From positions 1,240,001 to 1,304,000 of the forward strand of contig NZ_CP136136.1 of assembly GCF_038024875.1 (NCBI RefSeq): 64,000 bases of DNA. The letters run 5' to 3'. Shown here piece after piece: positions 49,831 to 61,916 of this stretch (positions are counted from its first letter, which is position 1; each line of letters opens with the position of its first letter). The position numbers were made by a program, and so were the translations under genes. Below the pieces are notes generated by a model, which did not search any database, was not told the origin of the DNA, and saw nothing but the letters and a program-made list of their open reading frames with translations. The DNA comes from Gordonia rubripertincta (GTDB lineage Bacteria > Actinomycetota > Actinomycetes > Mycobacteriales > Mycobacteriaceae).

Positions 49831-50106
49831 CTAGCTCTTGGCCTTCGCCGCGCGGTAGCCGAGGAAACCCAGGTAACCGGCGAGTCCGGCCAGGCCGAGC
49901 CGGCGGGTACGGGGAGACACCAGCGCGACGCCGATCGCGGTCTCGCACGCCCCGTTCCGGTAGGTCCAGGTGGTGGTGTCCTCGGGGAACACCGGCGCGG
50001 TGATCGGGGCGAACAGCTCCGGCTTGACGAAGTGCGTCAGACCGACCGCGGCGAGACCTCCGCCGATCAGCGAGACCGCGTCTAGGGACTTGTCGTTCTT
50101 GGCCAT
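49831..50106 (-). CDS. Small DoxX-like membrane protein
   Basis: A 91-residue protein with two or three TM segments (VSLIGGGLAAVGLTHFVKPE, ETAIGVALVSPRTRRLGLAG, LAGYLGFLGYRAA). THFVKPELFAPITAPVFPED resembles the DoxX-like families. ATG 50106 is preferred because an upstream ATG (50142) adds a short unrelated extension. It lies 38 bp after the SpoIIM-like gene on the same strand. Confidence 0.6.
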   Translation of the reverse strand: MAKNDKSLDAVSLIGGGLAAVGLTHFVKPELFAPITAPVFPEDTTTWTYRNGACETAIGVALVSPRTRRLGLAGLAGYLGFLGYRAAKAKS

Positions 50107-50144
50107 TCGGGTGTTCCTCTCGGGTGGATGCACTCCGTCCATTC

Positions 50145-51137
50145 CTACACGGTGGGTGCGGTGAGTCCGCGATCGAGTTCGGCGAGATCGCCGGTTTCAC
50201 CGGACTCGTGCGCGCGGCGTCCGGCGACGAAGACATAGGCCATGAACAGCAGCCAGGCGGTCACGCCGATCCCGATGCGCGCCCAGGTCGGCAGCGGTGA
50301 GGGTGTCACGAAGGCCTCGATGACCCCGCACAGCAGCAGCACGACGACGAGGCCCAGCGCCACACCGGTCGCGGCACGTCCTTCCTCACCGAGAGCGGCT
50401 GCGCGCGTTCGGTTCCCGGGTGACACCCACGACCAGAAGATCCGCAGGCCGACCCCCGCGGCGACGAACAGGCAGGTGAGCTCGAGCATGCCGTGTGGGA
50501 GGAGTAGCCCGAAGAACAGGTCGCCGCGGCCGTGCCGGATCATGATCGAGGCGATGACCACCAGGTTCAGGATGTTGGTGTAGAGCATCCAGATCACCGG
50601 CAGGCCGAAGATGCCGACGACGATGCACATCGCGGCGAGCCAGAAGTTGTTGGTCCACACCCGCGCCGCGAACGAGGTCGCCTCGTATTCGCTGTAGTAG
50701 TTCTCGAAGTCGTTGGTGACGAGACGCTCGATCTCCTGCGGCGAGGCGAAGGAACTCTCGATGCGGGGGTGCTCCAGAACCCACCAGGTCATGACGGCCG
50801 CCGCGAGCAGGCAGACACCCATCACGGTCAGCCACCACCACCGAATGCGGTACAACGCGGCGGGGAACGTGACGGCAAAGAAGTCGACGAACGTCGACCA
50901 GGTACTCACCCGCGTGCCCGACGCCCGCCCCCGGGCCCGCGCCAGCAATGCCGACAGGTACGCGACGAGCGAGGCGTCGGGGGCCGAGGACCGGATCACC
51001 GAGAGATGTGTGGCCACGCGCTGATAGGTGTCGATGATCTCGTCGGCCTCGGCTCCGGTCAGCCGGCGCCGGCGCGACAGCGTGTCGAGCCGTTCCCACG
51101 TCGCGCGGTGCGCGGATACATAGGCGTCGAGATCCAC
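50145..51137 (-). CDS. SpoIIM-family (stage II sporulation protein M-like) membrane protein
   Basis: A 330-residue membrane protein. The soluble N-terminus (LDAYVSAHRATWERLDTLSR, EIIDTYQRVATHLSVIRSSA) is followed by five or six TM helices with FWLAAMCIVVGIFGLPVIWM and FFGLLLPHGMLELTCLFVAA, the SpoIIM signature. In non-spore-forming actinobacteria it is encoded next to the RDD and MoxR genes, as here (compare Rv3694c). GTG 51137 is divergent from the RDD gene by 109 bp. Function unknown; membrane remodelling is suggested by the family. Confidence 0.87.
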   Translation of the reverse strand: MDLDAYVSAHRATWERLDTLSRRRRLTGAEADEIIDTYQRVATHLSVIRSSAPDASLVAYLSALLARARGRASGTRVSTWSTFVDFFAVTFPAALYRIRWWWLTVMGVCLLAAAVMTWWVLEHPRIESSFASPQEIERLVTNDFENYYSEYEATSFAARVWTNNFWLAAMCIVVGIFGLPVIWMLYTNILNLVVIASIMIRHGRGDLFFGLLLPHGMLELTCLFVAAGVGLRIFWSWVSPGNRTRAAALGEEGRAATGVALGLVVVLLLCGVIEAFVTPSPLPTWARIGIGVTAWLLFMAYVFVAGRRAHESGETGDLAELDRGLTAPTV

Positions 51138-51246
51138 GCGGCCAGCGTAACCGGCATCCGAGAAGGTGCGCGGCGTGTCATTCGACGGGCGTCGTTGCTG
51201 TGTGCGCGCGCCGTGCGGACCCCGTTCGGCGTCGTATGGTGAGGCG

Positions 51247-52134
51247 GTGCCGCCCGGATCGTTGCCACCCCGACCTCCGGTGCTGGCGGGTGCGTCGGTA
51301 CCGGTCGGGCCGCCGCCGACCGTGCGGGGTGCCGGTGCGCCGGCCACCGTCGGCGTGGGCCGCGACGACCTCGTCTCCGGTGAGGCGGTCGCGCTCGCCC
51401 TGCCGCCGGGCGGTCTCGGCTATCGGATTCTCTCGGGGATGATCGACGTCGCGCTGGGGATCACCCTGTGGTTGTTCCTCTGGTGGCTGTCGTACAAGGT
51501 GACCGGCGACCTGAACGACGCGTGGCGGGGCACCGTCAACACGTTGCTGCCCATCATCAGCGTCGTCGCCCTACCGACCGTCACGGAGACACTCACCGGC
51601 GGCAAGACCGCCGGCCATCTGATAGTCGGACTGCGCACCCTGCGAGACGATGCCGGGCCCACCGGTTTTCGGCAGTCGCTGACCCGTGCGCTCGTCGGGT
51701 TCATCGAGATGTACGCCTGCCTGGGCCTGCCCGCGCTGATCTGCGCGGCGATCTCGCGGAAGAACAAGCGTCTCGGTGATCTCCTCGCCGGCACGTACGT
51801 GATCCGCGACCGGCATAGCATCGAGGAGCAGCATCCCATCGAGATGCCCGCGGGTCTTGCGTCGTGGGCGGTGTCGGCCGACATGGCGGCCCTACCCGAC
51901 GGCCTCGCCGTGGTCATCCGCCAGTTCCTCAACGGACGGCACGCCATGAAGCCCGCACCGCGAGCTGCCGCCGCACACCGGCTCGTCTTCGCCGCAGCGC
52001 CGTTCGTGGCACCCGCACCGCCTCAGGGTGCGTCATTCGAAGACGTGCTGTCGGCGATCATGGCCGAACGCCGGCGCCGCGACACCGAACGACTCGAGCG
52101 CGAAGCACGCCTGCGGGAGAGATTGTTGCGGTGA
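51247..52134 (+). CDS. RDD family membrane protein
   Basis: A 295-residue protein. The RDD domain has LGYRILSGMIDVALGITLWL (Arg and Asp), TGGKTAGHLIVGLRTLRDDA and NKRLGDLLAGTYVIRD (the defining Arg-Asp-Asp). Long hydrophilic N- and C-termini flank it; the C-terminal coil is Arg/Glu-rich (AERRRRDTERLEREARLRER). It matches the Rv3695 position next to SpoIIM. GTG 51247. Transport is suggested for some RDD proteins; none is shown here. Confidence 0.87.
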   Translation: MPPGSLPPRPPVLAGASVPVGPPPTVRGAGAPATVGVGRDDLVSGEAVALALPPGGLGYRILSGMIDVALGITLWLFLWWLSYKVTGDLNDAWRGTVNTLLPIISVVALPTVTETLTGGKTAGHLIVGLRTLRDDAGPTGFRQSLTRALVGFIEMYACLGLPALICAAISRKNKRLGDLLAGTYVIRDRHSIEEQHPIEMPAGLASWAVSADMAALPDGLAVVIRQFLNGRHAMKPAPRAAAAHRLVFAAAPFVAPAPPQGASFEDVLSAIMAERRRRDTERLEREARLRERLLR

Positions 52135-52158
52135 GACCGGCCGGCCTACTGGATCGGG

Positions 52159-53399
52159 CTACCCCAACCAGGTGCGGGCAGCGAGGACCAGGGCCCGCAC
52201 ACCGATGTCCAGCGTCGGATCGATCACCGGCGCGTAGTGCGGAGAGTGGTTCGACGGCACCTTCAGCAACGCCGGGTCCGTCATGTCGCCGGTGGTGAAC
52301 AGCGACGGATCCGCTCCGCCGAGCAACCAGTACGACAATGGTGCACCACAACTGGTGGCCAGGATGCCGACATCCTCGCTGCCCGCGCCGGCTCCCGGAT
52401 CGAGAATGTTGGTCGCGCCCAACCAGTCCGCGAAAGCGCTCAGCGTCTTGCCCAGTGCGTCCGGATCATTGGTGACCACCGGGAACCGTTCGATCTCGGT
52501 GATCGTCGGATCCTCCGGCGCTCCCGCGGCTGCCGCCTCACCGCGCACGATTCGCCCGACGCTGTCGAGGATCTTGCCACGAACGGTCTCGTTGTAGCTC
52601 CGGATGTTCAGCTGGATCTCGGCTTCTCCCGGAATCACATTCGCGGCGTCGCCGGCGTGGATCGACCCCACGGTGAGCACGGCCGTTGCGGTACTCGGGA
52701 TCTCCCGCGAGATGACGGTCTGCAGCCGCATCACCGTCGCTGCCGCCAGCACGATGGGATCCACCGAGGCCTCCGGCATCGAACCGTGTGCGCCGCGGCC
52801 CACCAGCTTCACCCGCAGTGAATCCGATCCGGCGTACGACGCTCCCGGGTGTCCGGCGATCTTGCCGGCCGGCAGGGGCGAGACGTGCTGACCGAGTACG
52901 ACGTCGGGCTTGGGAAAACGGTCCCACAGGCCGTCGTCGACCATCGCCTGCGCGCCGGCACCGAGTTCTTCGGCGGGTTGGAAGATGACTACGACAGTAC
53001 CCGACCATCCCGATGTATCAGAGGCGAGGATTGCCGCCGCTCCCAGAAGACATGTGGTGTGCAGATCGTGGCCGCACGCGTGTGCGACGGGGACCGTCCT
53101 TACCCGTGTCGTCGGTGGCGGTGACGGTGCTCGCGTAGTCGAGCCCGGTGTCCTCGCGAACGGGGCAGGGCATCCATGTCCGCGCGCAGCGCGATCGTCG
53201 GACCATCCCCGTTCCGCAGGATCCCGACCACTCCGGTCCTGCCGACGCCGGTCGTCACGTCGAAGCCCGCCGACTCGAGCCTCTCGACAACCAGGCCGAC
53301 GGTCCGATGTTCTCCGAAGCCGAGTTCCGGGTGTTTGTGGAGGTCCTTGTAGAGGTCGACGAGCGACGGGTCGATCGGGATGTCTACCGGAGTGGTCAT
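52159..53399 (-). pseudogene. M20 amidohydrolase with two frameshifts
   Basis: A peptidase M20/IAP-type amidohydrolase that would be about 413 residues. N-terminal LYKDLHKHPELGFGEHRT and IALRADMDALP are in frame 1. DTGLDYASTVTATDDTGKD continues in frame 2, and AHACGHDLHTT (zinc-ligand His/Asp) onward through VVVIFQPAEELGAGAQAMVD to the C-terminus is in frame 3. Removing one C from CTGCCCC (about 53162-53165 on the plus strand, GGGG) and one G from GACGGTC (about 53093) restores the whole reading. Two single-base extras close together suggest sequence error or a decayed gene. The catalytic residues survive. Convergent with RDD. Confidence 0.8.
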
Positions 53400-53416
53400 G
53401 CCACTACCTCCAAGAT

Positions 53417-53446
53417 GGGGTCGGACCGATGCTCCGGCCCGACCCC
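53417..53446 (-). terminator. Terminator after fadE
   Basis: Arms GGGGTCGG and CCGACCCC with a 14-nt loop, about 65 bp after the acyl-CoA dehydrogenase stop on the minus strand and just upstream of the M20 start. GC-rich stem; no U-tract. Confidence 0.45.
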
Positions 53447-53510
53447 GTCGTCACACGCGGGAGGGTCCGCATGTGTGCGAATCAGTCTTCCCGCACGGAC
53501 AACCCGCGCC

Positions 53511-54701
53511 TCACTTCAGGTCCGCGCTGGACTTTCCGAGAACGCGGCGGGCGACGATCAGCTGCTGAATCTGCTGAGTTCCCTCGAAGATGTCGAGGAT
53601 CTTGGAGTCCCGAGCCCACTTCTCGAGGAGCGAGGTCTCCGAGAAACCTGCGGTCGCACCGATTTCCACGGCCTTGTTGGTGATCTCGGTGACCGTACGA
53701 CCCGCCTTCGCCTTCGACATCGAGGCCTCGGTGGAGTTCGGCTGGGAGTTGTCGGCCATCCAGGCGGCCCGCAGGGTGTGCAACCACGAGGCCTCCCACT
53801 CCGATTCAAGGCGGATGAACTCGGCGACGGTCGCATGCTGGGCGGCGGCCGAGCGGTCGTAGTCGATCTCGTGGCCGGCCTCTTCGAGCATCCGGCGGAG
53901 CTCCTCGAGTGCCGCGCGACCGAGGCCGATCGCCATGGCGGCGACGACCGGGCGCGTGTTGTCGAAGGTCTGCATGACCCCGCCGAAGGCCTTCTTGGTG
54001 TCGATCTCCGGCGAACCGAGCAGGTTCTCGGCGGGGACCCGGGCGTTCTCGAACCGGATCACCGCGGTGTCGGAGGCCTTGATGCCGAGCTTGTGCTCCA
54101 GGCGTGCGACCGTCACACCCTCGGTCGTCATCGGGACGACGAAACTCTTGATGGCAGCACGGCCGACACTTTTGTCGATGGTCGCCCACACGACCACGTG
54201 ATCAGCCCGCGAACCGGCGGTGACGAAGATCTTCTCGCCGTTGATGACGTAGTCGTCGCCGTCGCGGGTGGCCGTCGTCGAGACGGCCGCGGAGTCCGAA
54301 CCGAAGCTGGGCTCGGTGATGGCCATCGCCGCCCAGACGTCGGAGAACTTCTCGAGCTGTTCGGGGTTGGCGACGGCCGCGATGGCGGCATTGCCGAGTC
54401 CCTGACCGGGGATGGAGAGCAGCAGGCCCACATCGCCCCAGCTCATCTCGAGAGCGGAGATCAGGCCGCGCATGTTGGCGCCGTTGACCGACGGCGCGTC
54501 GTCGCTGCTCGACGAGTCGGCTGCCTTCTCCGACCCGCGTCCCTGCTTGGCGAGCTTCGCCAGGTCATCGAGTTCGACCGGGTATTCGTGCTCGGCCTTG
54601 TCGTACTTGCGCGAGATGGGCCGGAAGATGTGCTCGGCAGCCAGGTGGGTGCGCTCGACCGTCGAATCGAACTTCTTCGGGAGCTCCAGGTTGATCGCCA
54701 T
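53511..54701 (-). CDS. Acyl-CoA dehydrogenase (FadE23/24-like)
   Basis: A 396-residue flavoprotein. The N-terminus MAINLELPKKFDSTVERTH, the middle MAITEPSFGSDSAAVSTTAT (FAD/substrate loop), KLGIKASDTAVIRFENARVP, NTRPVVAAMAIGLGRAALEE and the C-terminal LLEKWARDSKILDIFEGTQQ closely resemble mycobacterial FadE23 (Rv3140). In Mtb the fadE24-fadE23 pair is divergent from other genes and linked to lipid metabolism. The catalytic Glu is likely in FEGTQQ. Here a partner fadE is not adjacent. Substrate unknown; alpha,beta-dehydrogenation of acyl-CoA expected. Confidence 0.9.
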   Translation of the reverse strand: MAINLELPKKFDSTVERTHLAAEHIFRPISRKYDKAEHEYPVELDDLAKLAKQGRGSEKAADSSSSDDAPSVNGANMRGLISALEMSWGDVGLLLSIPGQGLGNAAIAAVANPEQLEKFSDVWAAMAITEPSFGSDSAAVSTTATRDGDDYVINGEKIFVTAGSRADHVVVWATIDKSVGRAAIKSFVVPMTTEGVTVARLEHKLGIKASDTAVIRFENARVPAENLLGSPEIDTKKAFGGVMQTFDNTRPVVAAMAIGLGRAALEELRRMLEEAGHEIDYDRSAAAQHATVAEFIRLESEWEASWLHTLRAAWMADNSQPNSTEASMSKAKAGRTVTEITNKAVEIGATAGFSETSLLEKWARDSKILDIFEGTQQIQQLIVARRVLGKSSADLK

Positions 54702-54773
54702 GGCATGACCTTACTGCTCGGTAAGTTAGCTGCCAAGTCTTTCCCCGTCACACCCGCCGAATAGCCTGGAACC

Positions 54774-55106
54774 GTGGCCTACGACGAGGAACTCGCCTTC
54801 CGCATCCGCGCGCTTCTCGCGACGGAAGTGGGCGTGGACGAGGTGCCCATGTTCGGCGGCCTGGCCTTCCTGATCAACGGCAACATGGCCGTGACCGTCA
54901 GCGGCAAGGGCGGGATCATGGTGCGCGTGCCGCCCGAGGAGACCCACACCCTGCTCGAGTACCCGCACACCGCCCCCATGCACATGTCGGCGCGCGAGAC
55001 GCTCGGCTGGCTGCGCGTCTTCGAAGAGGGGATCGCGTCGGATCGGCAATTGACCCGCTGGGTCACCATCGGCGCCGACTACGCCCGGAGACTCCCACCG
55101 AAGTAG
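54774..55106 (+). CDS. TfoX/Sxy N-terminal domain protein
   Basis: A 110-residue protein consisting only of a TfoX-N domain. YDEELAFRIRALLATEVGVD, VPMFGGLAFLINGNMAVTVS and PHTAPMHMSARETLGWLRVF are typical. It lacks the C-terminal domain of true competence regulators and belongs to the small actinobacterial form with no known function. GTG 54774 is divergent from fadE (72 bp) and convergent with leuS. Confidence 0.82.
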   Translation: MAYDEELAFRIRALLATEVGVDEVPMFGGLAFLINGNMAVTVSGKGGIMVRVPPEETHTLLEYPHTAPMHMSARETLGWLRVFEEGIASDRQLTRWVTIGADYARRLPPK

Positions 55107-55181
55107 AACCGGCACCGTCATCGAACTGATCGACAACCCCGACCCGGGGTTCCCGATCGTCACGCCGTGATCGAACCCGCG

Positions 55182-58067
<2,886 letters not shown>

Positions 58068-58198
58068 CCGACCAGGGTAAATCCTGGGCCCGACCAGCCT
58101 GAAATCCGGTCAGCCCGCCACCCGCGACCGGGCGGACACATCTATGAGGTGCAGCTCACCGACGACGCTCGATTCGGTTGCACGGTGGACGCGGTCGT

Positions 58199-58717
58199 AT
58201 GCTGTGGGTCGTGAACGCCCTGTCCGTCGCCGTTGCCGTGCTGCTCTTCGCGCTGGCCGGGCTCTGGGCCACGGTCGGGGCCCGCGGGCTCCGCGGCTCA
58301 CTCCCTCGCAATCGCCGGTTCGGTGTTCGTACCGACGACACCATGCGCTCCGACGAGGCCTTCCGCGTCGCCAACCGCGTCGCCGCACCGGGCACGATCG
58401 GGGCGAGCGTGATCCTCGTCCTCGGTGCCGTCGCCACCCTCGCCGTCGACGGCGGCTGGTCCATCCTCTTCGGCGTCATCGCCCTGGTGGCCGCACTGGT
58501 CATCATCGGCCTGGTCAGCGCCATCGGCGTCCGCGCCGCCGCCACCGTGCCGGCCGAGGACGCGGGTTGCTCCTGCTGCTCGGGCCACGACGAGGGGCAC
58601 AGCCACGCCGATCCCGCCGGTGAGCAGGGCGCCTCCGAGCCCGCCGCCGACTGCGGTACCAGCAGCTGCGGTGCGTGCTCGCTCCGCGGCGTCTGCTCGA
58701 GCGACGCCCAGGCCTGA
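58199..58717 (+). CDS. SdpI-like membrane protein with Cys/His-rich tail
   Basis: A 172-residue protein. Three TM helices (VVNALSVAVAVLLFALAGLW, TIGASVILVLGAVATLAVDG, LFGVIALVAALVIIGLVSAI) surround an SdpI-type loop (SLPRNRRFGVRTDDTMRSDE). The C-terminal tail is rich in Cys and His: GCSCCSGHDEGHSH, then CGTSSCGACSLRGVCSS. This suggests a soft-metal binding or redox tail added to an SdpI immunity-type core. ATG 58199; 28 bp before the SBF transporter start, so probably an operon. Function unknown. Confidence 0.75.
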   Translation: MLWVVNALSVAVAVLLFALAGLWATVGARGLRGSLPRNRRFGVRTDDTMRSDEAFRVANRVAAPGTIGASVILVLGAVATLAVDGGWSILFGVIALVAALVIIGLVSAIGVRAAATVPAEDAGCSCCSGHDEGHSHADPAGEQGASEPAADCGTSSCGACSLRGVCSSDAQA

Positions 58718-58745
58718 CCTGGCCTGCGGCCGGCAGCTCTGACGT

Positions 58746-59741
58746 ATGCGCACGCTCAAGAACCTTCTCGACCGCTCACCGATCGACGGATTCATCCTCG
58801 CGATCGTCGCCGCCGTCGTCGTCGCGGCCTTCCTCCCCGTCCGCGGTGCCGCCGGGGACGTGTTCGAGTGGGTCGTCATCATCGCGATCGGCGCCCTGTT
58901 CTTCCTCTACGGGACGCGGCTCCACCCACGTGAAGCGCTCGAAGGCCTGAAGCACTGGCGCCTCCACGTGACGATCCTGGCGTTCACGTTCGTGGCGTTC
59001 CCGATCATCGGTCTGGCCCTGAAGCCGGTCGTCGAGCCGATGATCGGTTCCGACCTCTACGCCGGGCTGCTCTTCCTGTGCCTCGTGCCGTCGACGGTGC
59101 AGTCGTCGATCGCGTTCACGTCCATCGCGAAGGGCAACATCGCCGGCGCGATCGTCAGCGCCTCGGCGTCGAACATCCTCGGCGTGTTCCTCACCCCGCT
59201 GCTCGTGGTCGCGCTGATGCACAACACCGGCGACGCCAGCATCGACGCGACGTCGATCCTGAAGATCGTGGCGCAGATCCTGGTGCCGTTCGTGCTCGGC
59301 CAGCTGGCGCGGCCGTGGGTCGGGCCGTTCTTCGCCCGGCACGCCAAAATCACCAAACTCGCCGACCGCAGCACCATCGTCCTCGTGGTCTACGTCGCCT
59401 TCAGCGAGGGCGTCGTGAACGGCATCTGGTCGTCGGTCGACGCCACACAGGTGATCGCTGTCGCGGTGATCTCGCTGCTACTTGTGCTGGTCATGCTCGT
59501 CGTCACCGGCTGGGTGCCGAAGAAGCTCGGCTTCGACCGCGCCGACACCATCGCCATCCAGTTCTGCGGCACCAAGAAGAGTCTCGCCACCGGACTCCCG
59601 ATGGCCACCGTCCTCTTCGCCAGCTCAACCGTCGGCCTCATCGTCCTACCGCTGATGATCTTCCATCAGATCCAGCTGATCATCTGCTCGTGGCTGGCGA
59701 CGCGGTACGGGCGTGAGGCGGAGAAAGTCGCGGCCGGCTAG
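58746..59741 (+). CDS. SBF-like (bile acid:sodium symporter family) transporter
   Basis: A 331-residue carrier with about ten TM helices. PSTVQSSIAFTSIAKGNIAG and CGTKKSLATGLPMATVLFAS are the two crossing motifs of the SBF/PF13593 group; the first is usually the sodium site. This subgroup is not bile-acid specific and its substrate is unknown. ATG 58746. It follows the SdpI-like gene on the same strand. Confidence 0.87.
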   Translation: MRTLKNLLDRSPIDGFILAIVAAVVVAAFLPVRGAAGDVFEWVVIIAIGALFFLYGTRLHPREALEGLKHWRLHVTILAFTFVAFPIIGLALKPVVEPMIGSDLYAGLLFLCLVPSTVQSSIAFTSIAKGNIAGAIVSASASNILGVFLTPLLVVALMHNTGDASIDATSILKIVAQILVPFVLGQLARPWVGPFFARHAKITKLADRSTIVLVVYVAFSEGVVNGIWSSVDATQVIAVAVISLLLVLVMLVVTGWVPKKLGFDRADTIAIQFCGTKKSLATGLPMATVLFASSTVGLIVLPLMIFHQIQLIICSWLATRYGREAEKVAAG

Positions 59742-59763
59742 CTCGATCGACGGGCTGTGATCC

Positions 59764-61809
59764 TCAGCCACCGATCGGCGTCGACAGCGGCAGGTTCACG
59801 AAGCTCGGCCGGTTCGGGTCGAGCTGGATGTGCTGCGGCTTCAGTCCGGACTCGTTGAGCAGCGGCCGCAGCGGCAGACCGCGCGGGAAGTTCATCGCGA
59901 AGACGTCGACCCGCAGGCGGTGACCCGGCTTCACGATCGCCTCGGTGGGCAGCAACCCGATGTCGATGCTGACCGGCCGGCCCGGCGCCACCCGCTGCCG
60001 GGTGGACAGCGTGAGGTTGTAGAACGGGTCGATCACATCGCCGTTCGGAGCGAATTGTGATGCCGCACGGTCATATCCGCGTAGCGACGCGACCACCTGA
60101 CCGGAGCTGATGACCTTCGACGTGCCGTCGGGGGCGACGTCGTTCAGGGTGGCCGTCCAGTAGCCGTCGGTGGCGTCGAGCACGGTGTTCAGCCGGACAT
60201 TGGAGTAACCCGACACGCTGCGGGTCGTCGTCATCGGGGGAGTGGTGAACGTCAGCGCGGCGCGCTCGGAGATCCGGGCGTCGTCGGAGCAGCCCGGGAA
60301 GATCGCCAGCGCGCCGGCCATCTGCTGCGCGGCGTCGCGGGAACACACGGGTGCGAGACCGGGGGCGATGGTCATGCGCGCCTGCGACTGCGGCGCCGTC
60401 GGGGTCAGGCTGCCGTCGCGGACCGCGTACGGGGCGGTACCGCTACGACGGTCGCTCAGGTAGAGGCGCTGGCGCTTCATCCCGGCGCGCGGGAATTGCT
60501 GCGCGGTGACCCAGGAGTCACCGACCTGCTTGAGGTTCACCGGACCGTAGGAGTCGATGCCGTTGTCGATTCCCTTGAGCCACTTGTCGAACCACGCCTT
60601 CTGCAGCACGTCGAGCCGCGGCGGCGTGCCGGCACGGCCCTGCTGGCCGCCACCGATGGTGAGGTGATAACCGTCGCCCATGATCAGCTGCTTCTTGCCG
60701 GGGGGCAGCGGGATCTTGTTGTACATGCGGACTTCGGAGTTGGTGAACAGGTCGAACCAACCGCCGTAGATGAACGTCGGCGTGGTGATGTTCTCGGCGC
60801 GGTCGAGCCAGGCCGTGCGCGGCTCGGAGTCGGTCTCCAGCAACTCCTTCAGCTCCGGCGGCACCGACGCGATGTCGGGGGTGAAGAGGCCGGCGAGGAG
60901 TTGGGGATAGAAGGTGAGCGGATCGGCGATCCGGTCGGCCAGCCACTTCCAGTCGAAGGTGCCGTTCAGCATCGACGCCACGTTCGGAACCATCTTGGTG
61001 GTGTTGACCAGCGTCAGCCAGAGGGGGAGGAAGCCGACGCCGAGTGCGCCGCCGGGCGCCACGATGTCGCGGATGAGATCGCCGCCCGGTTCGACCGGGA
61101 AGATCGCCTTGAGCGCCTTCGGGTTCTTGTTGGCGGCCTGGATCTGGTTGATCGCCGAGTAGGAGACACCCGACATGCCGACCTTGCCGTTGGACCATCG
61201 CTGCTTCGACGCCCAGTCGATCACCTCGACGGTGTCCCGCTGCTCGCGGTCCTGGAAGACATCCCACTTGCCCTGGGAGAAGCCGGTTCCGCGTACGTCG
61301 ACGACGACCTGTGTGTAGCCGCTGCGGACGAGGTCGAAGTCGACGAGGAAGGTCTTGGCGCCGCCGTCACGGATGGTGTGTGCGATGTCGTTGATGCCGT
61401 CGATCGGGGTGCCCGACAGATTGATCGACCGGGCGAGCTGCAGCAGGAACGGTTCGAGCACCGGATGCTGGGTGACCGCGGAACCTATCGAGCTGATCAG
61501 CTTGGTGTACGGGGTCATGTTGACGATGACGGGGGTCTTCGTCGACGTCGGCCGTTCGCGGGCGTCGGCGGGCCGGTAGACGTTCGCCCGCAGGACGGTG
61601 CCGTCGCTCATCCGGATCGGCACGTCCCAGCTGACGTTCACGCCGGCGTAGGGTTGCGGGCCGTCGTGGCTCGCGGCCCAACGCGCTGCCGCCGACCCTC
61701 CCGTCGGACCGCTCGGCGCGGCGCCGGCGACAACGGTCGGCGCGACCAGCACCGCGACGAGTGCGATCACCCCCGCCAGCAGACGAACACTCTTCGACGA
61801 CCCGCCCAT
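59764..61809 (-). CDS. Secreted CocE/NonD-family hydrolase (X-Pro dipeptidyl-peptidase-like)
   Basis: A 681-residue exported serine hydrolase. The signal peptide is LLAGVIALVAVLVAPTVVAG. The alpha/beta-hydrolase domain has YTQVVVDVRGTGFSQGKWDV, the nucleophile in GKVGMSGVSYSAINQIQAAN, YGGWFDLFTNSEVRMYNKIP (acid residue) and GDGYHLTIGGGQQGR (His). The C-terminal jelly-roll domain (PVSIDIGLLPTEAIVKPGHR) is typical of CocE. Substrate could be an ester or an N-terminal Xaa-Pro peptide. ATG 61809 follows GTG 61815. Mycobacterial homologues are secreted. Firm family, unknown substrate. Confidence 0.88.
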   Translation of the reverse strand: MGGSSKSVRLLAGVIALVAVLVAPTVVAGAAPSGPTGGSAAARWAASHDGPQPYAGVNVSWDVPIRMSDGTVLRANVYRPADARERPTSTKTPVIVNMTPYTKLISSIGSAVTQHPVLEPFLLQLARSINLSGTPIDGINDIAHTIRDGGAKTFLVDFDLVRSGYTQVVVDVRGTGFSQGKWDVFQDREQRDTVEVIDWASKQRWSNGKVGMSGVSYSAINQIQAANKNPKALKAIFPVEPGGDLIRDIVAPGGALGVGFLPLWLTLVNTTKMVPNVASMLNGTFDWKWLADRIADPLTFYPQLLAGLFTPDIASVPPELKELLETDSEPRTAWLDRAENITTPTFIYGGWFDLFTNSEVRMYNKIPLPPGKKQLIMGDGYHLTIGGGQQGRAGTPPRLDVLQKAWFDKWLKGIDNGIDSYGPVNLKQVGDSWVTAQQFPRAGMKRQRLYLSDRRSGTAPYAVRDGSLTPTAPQSQARMTIAPGLAPVCSRDAAQQMAGALAIFPGCSDDARISERAALTFTTPPMTTTRSVSGYSNVRLNTVLDATDGYWTATLNDVAPDGTSKVISSGQVVASLRGYDRAASQFAPNGDVIDPFYNLTLSTRQRVAPGRPVSIDIGLLPTEAIVKPGHRLRVDVFAMNFPRGLPLRPLLNESGLKPQHIQLDPNRPSFVNLPLSTPIGG

Positions 61810-61916
61810 ACACACCCCCGCGTGTGATTCGCCGCGCCGACGGTCGTGCGTCGTCGCGGCGATACCTGATCAAGCGATCACAACTTAGCATCAAGAGTGA
61901 TGCGGGTCACCGGTGG

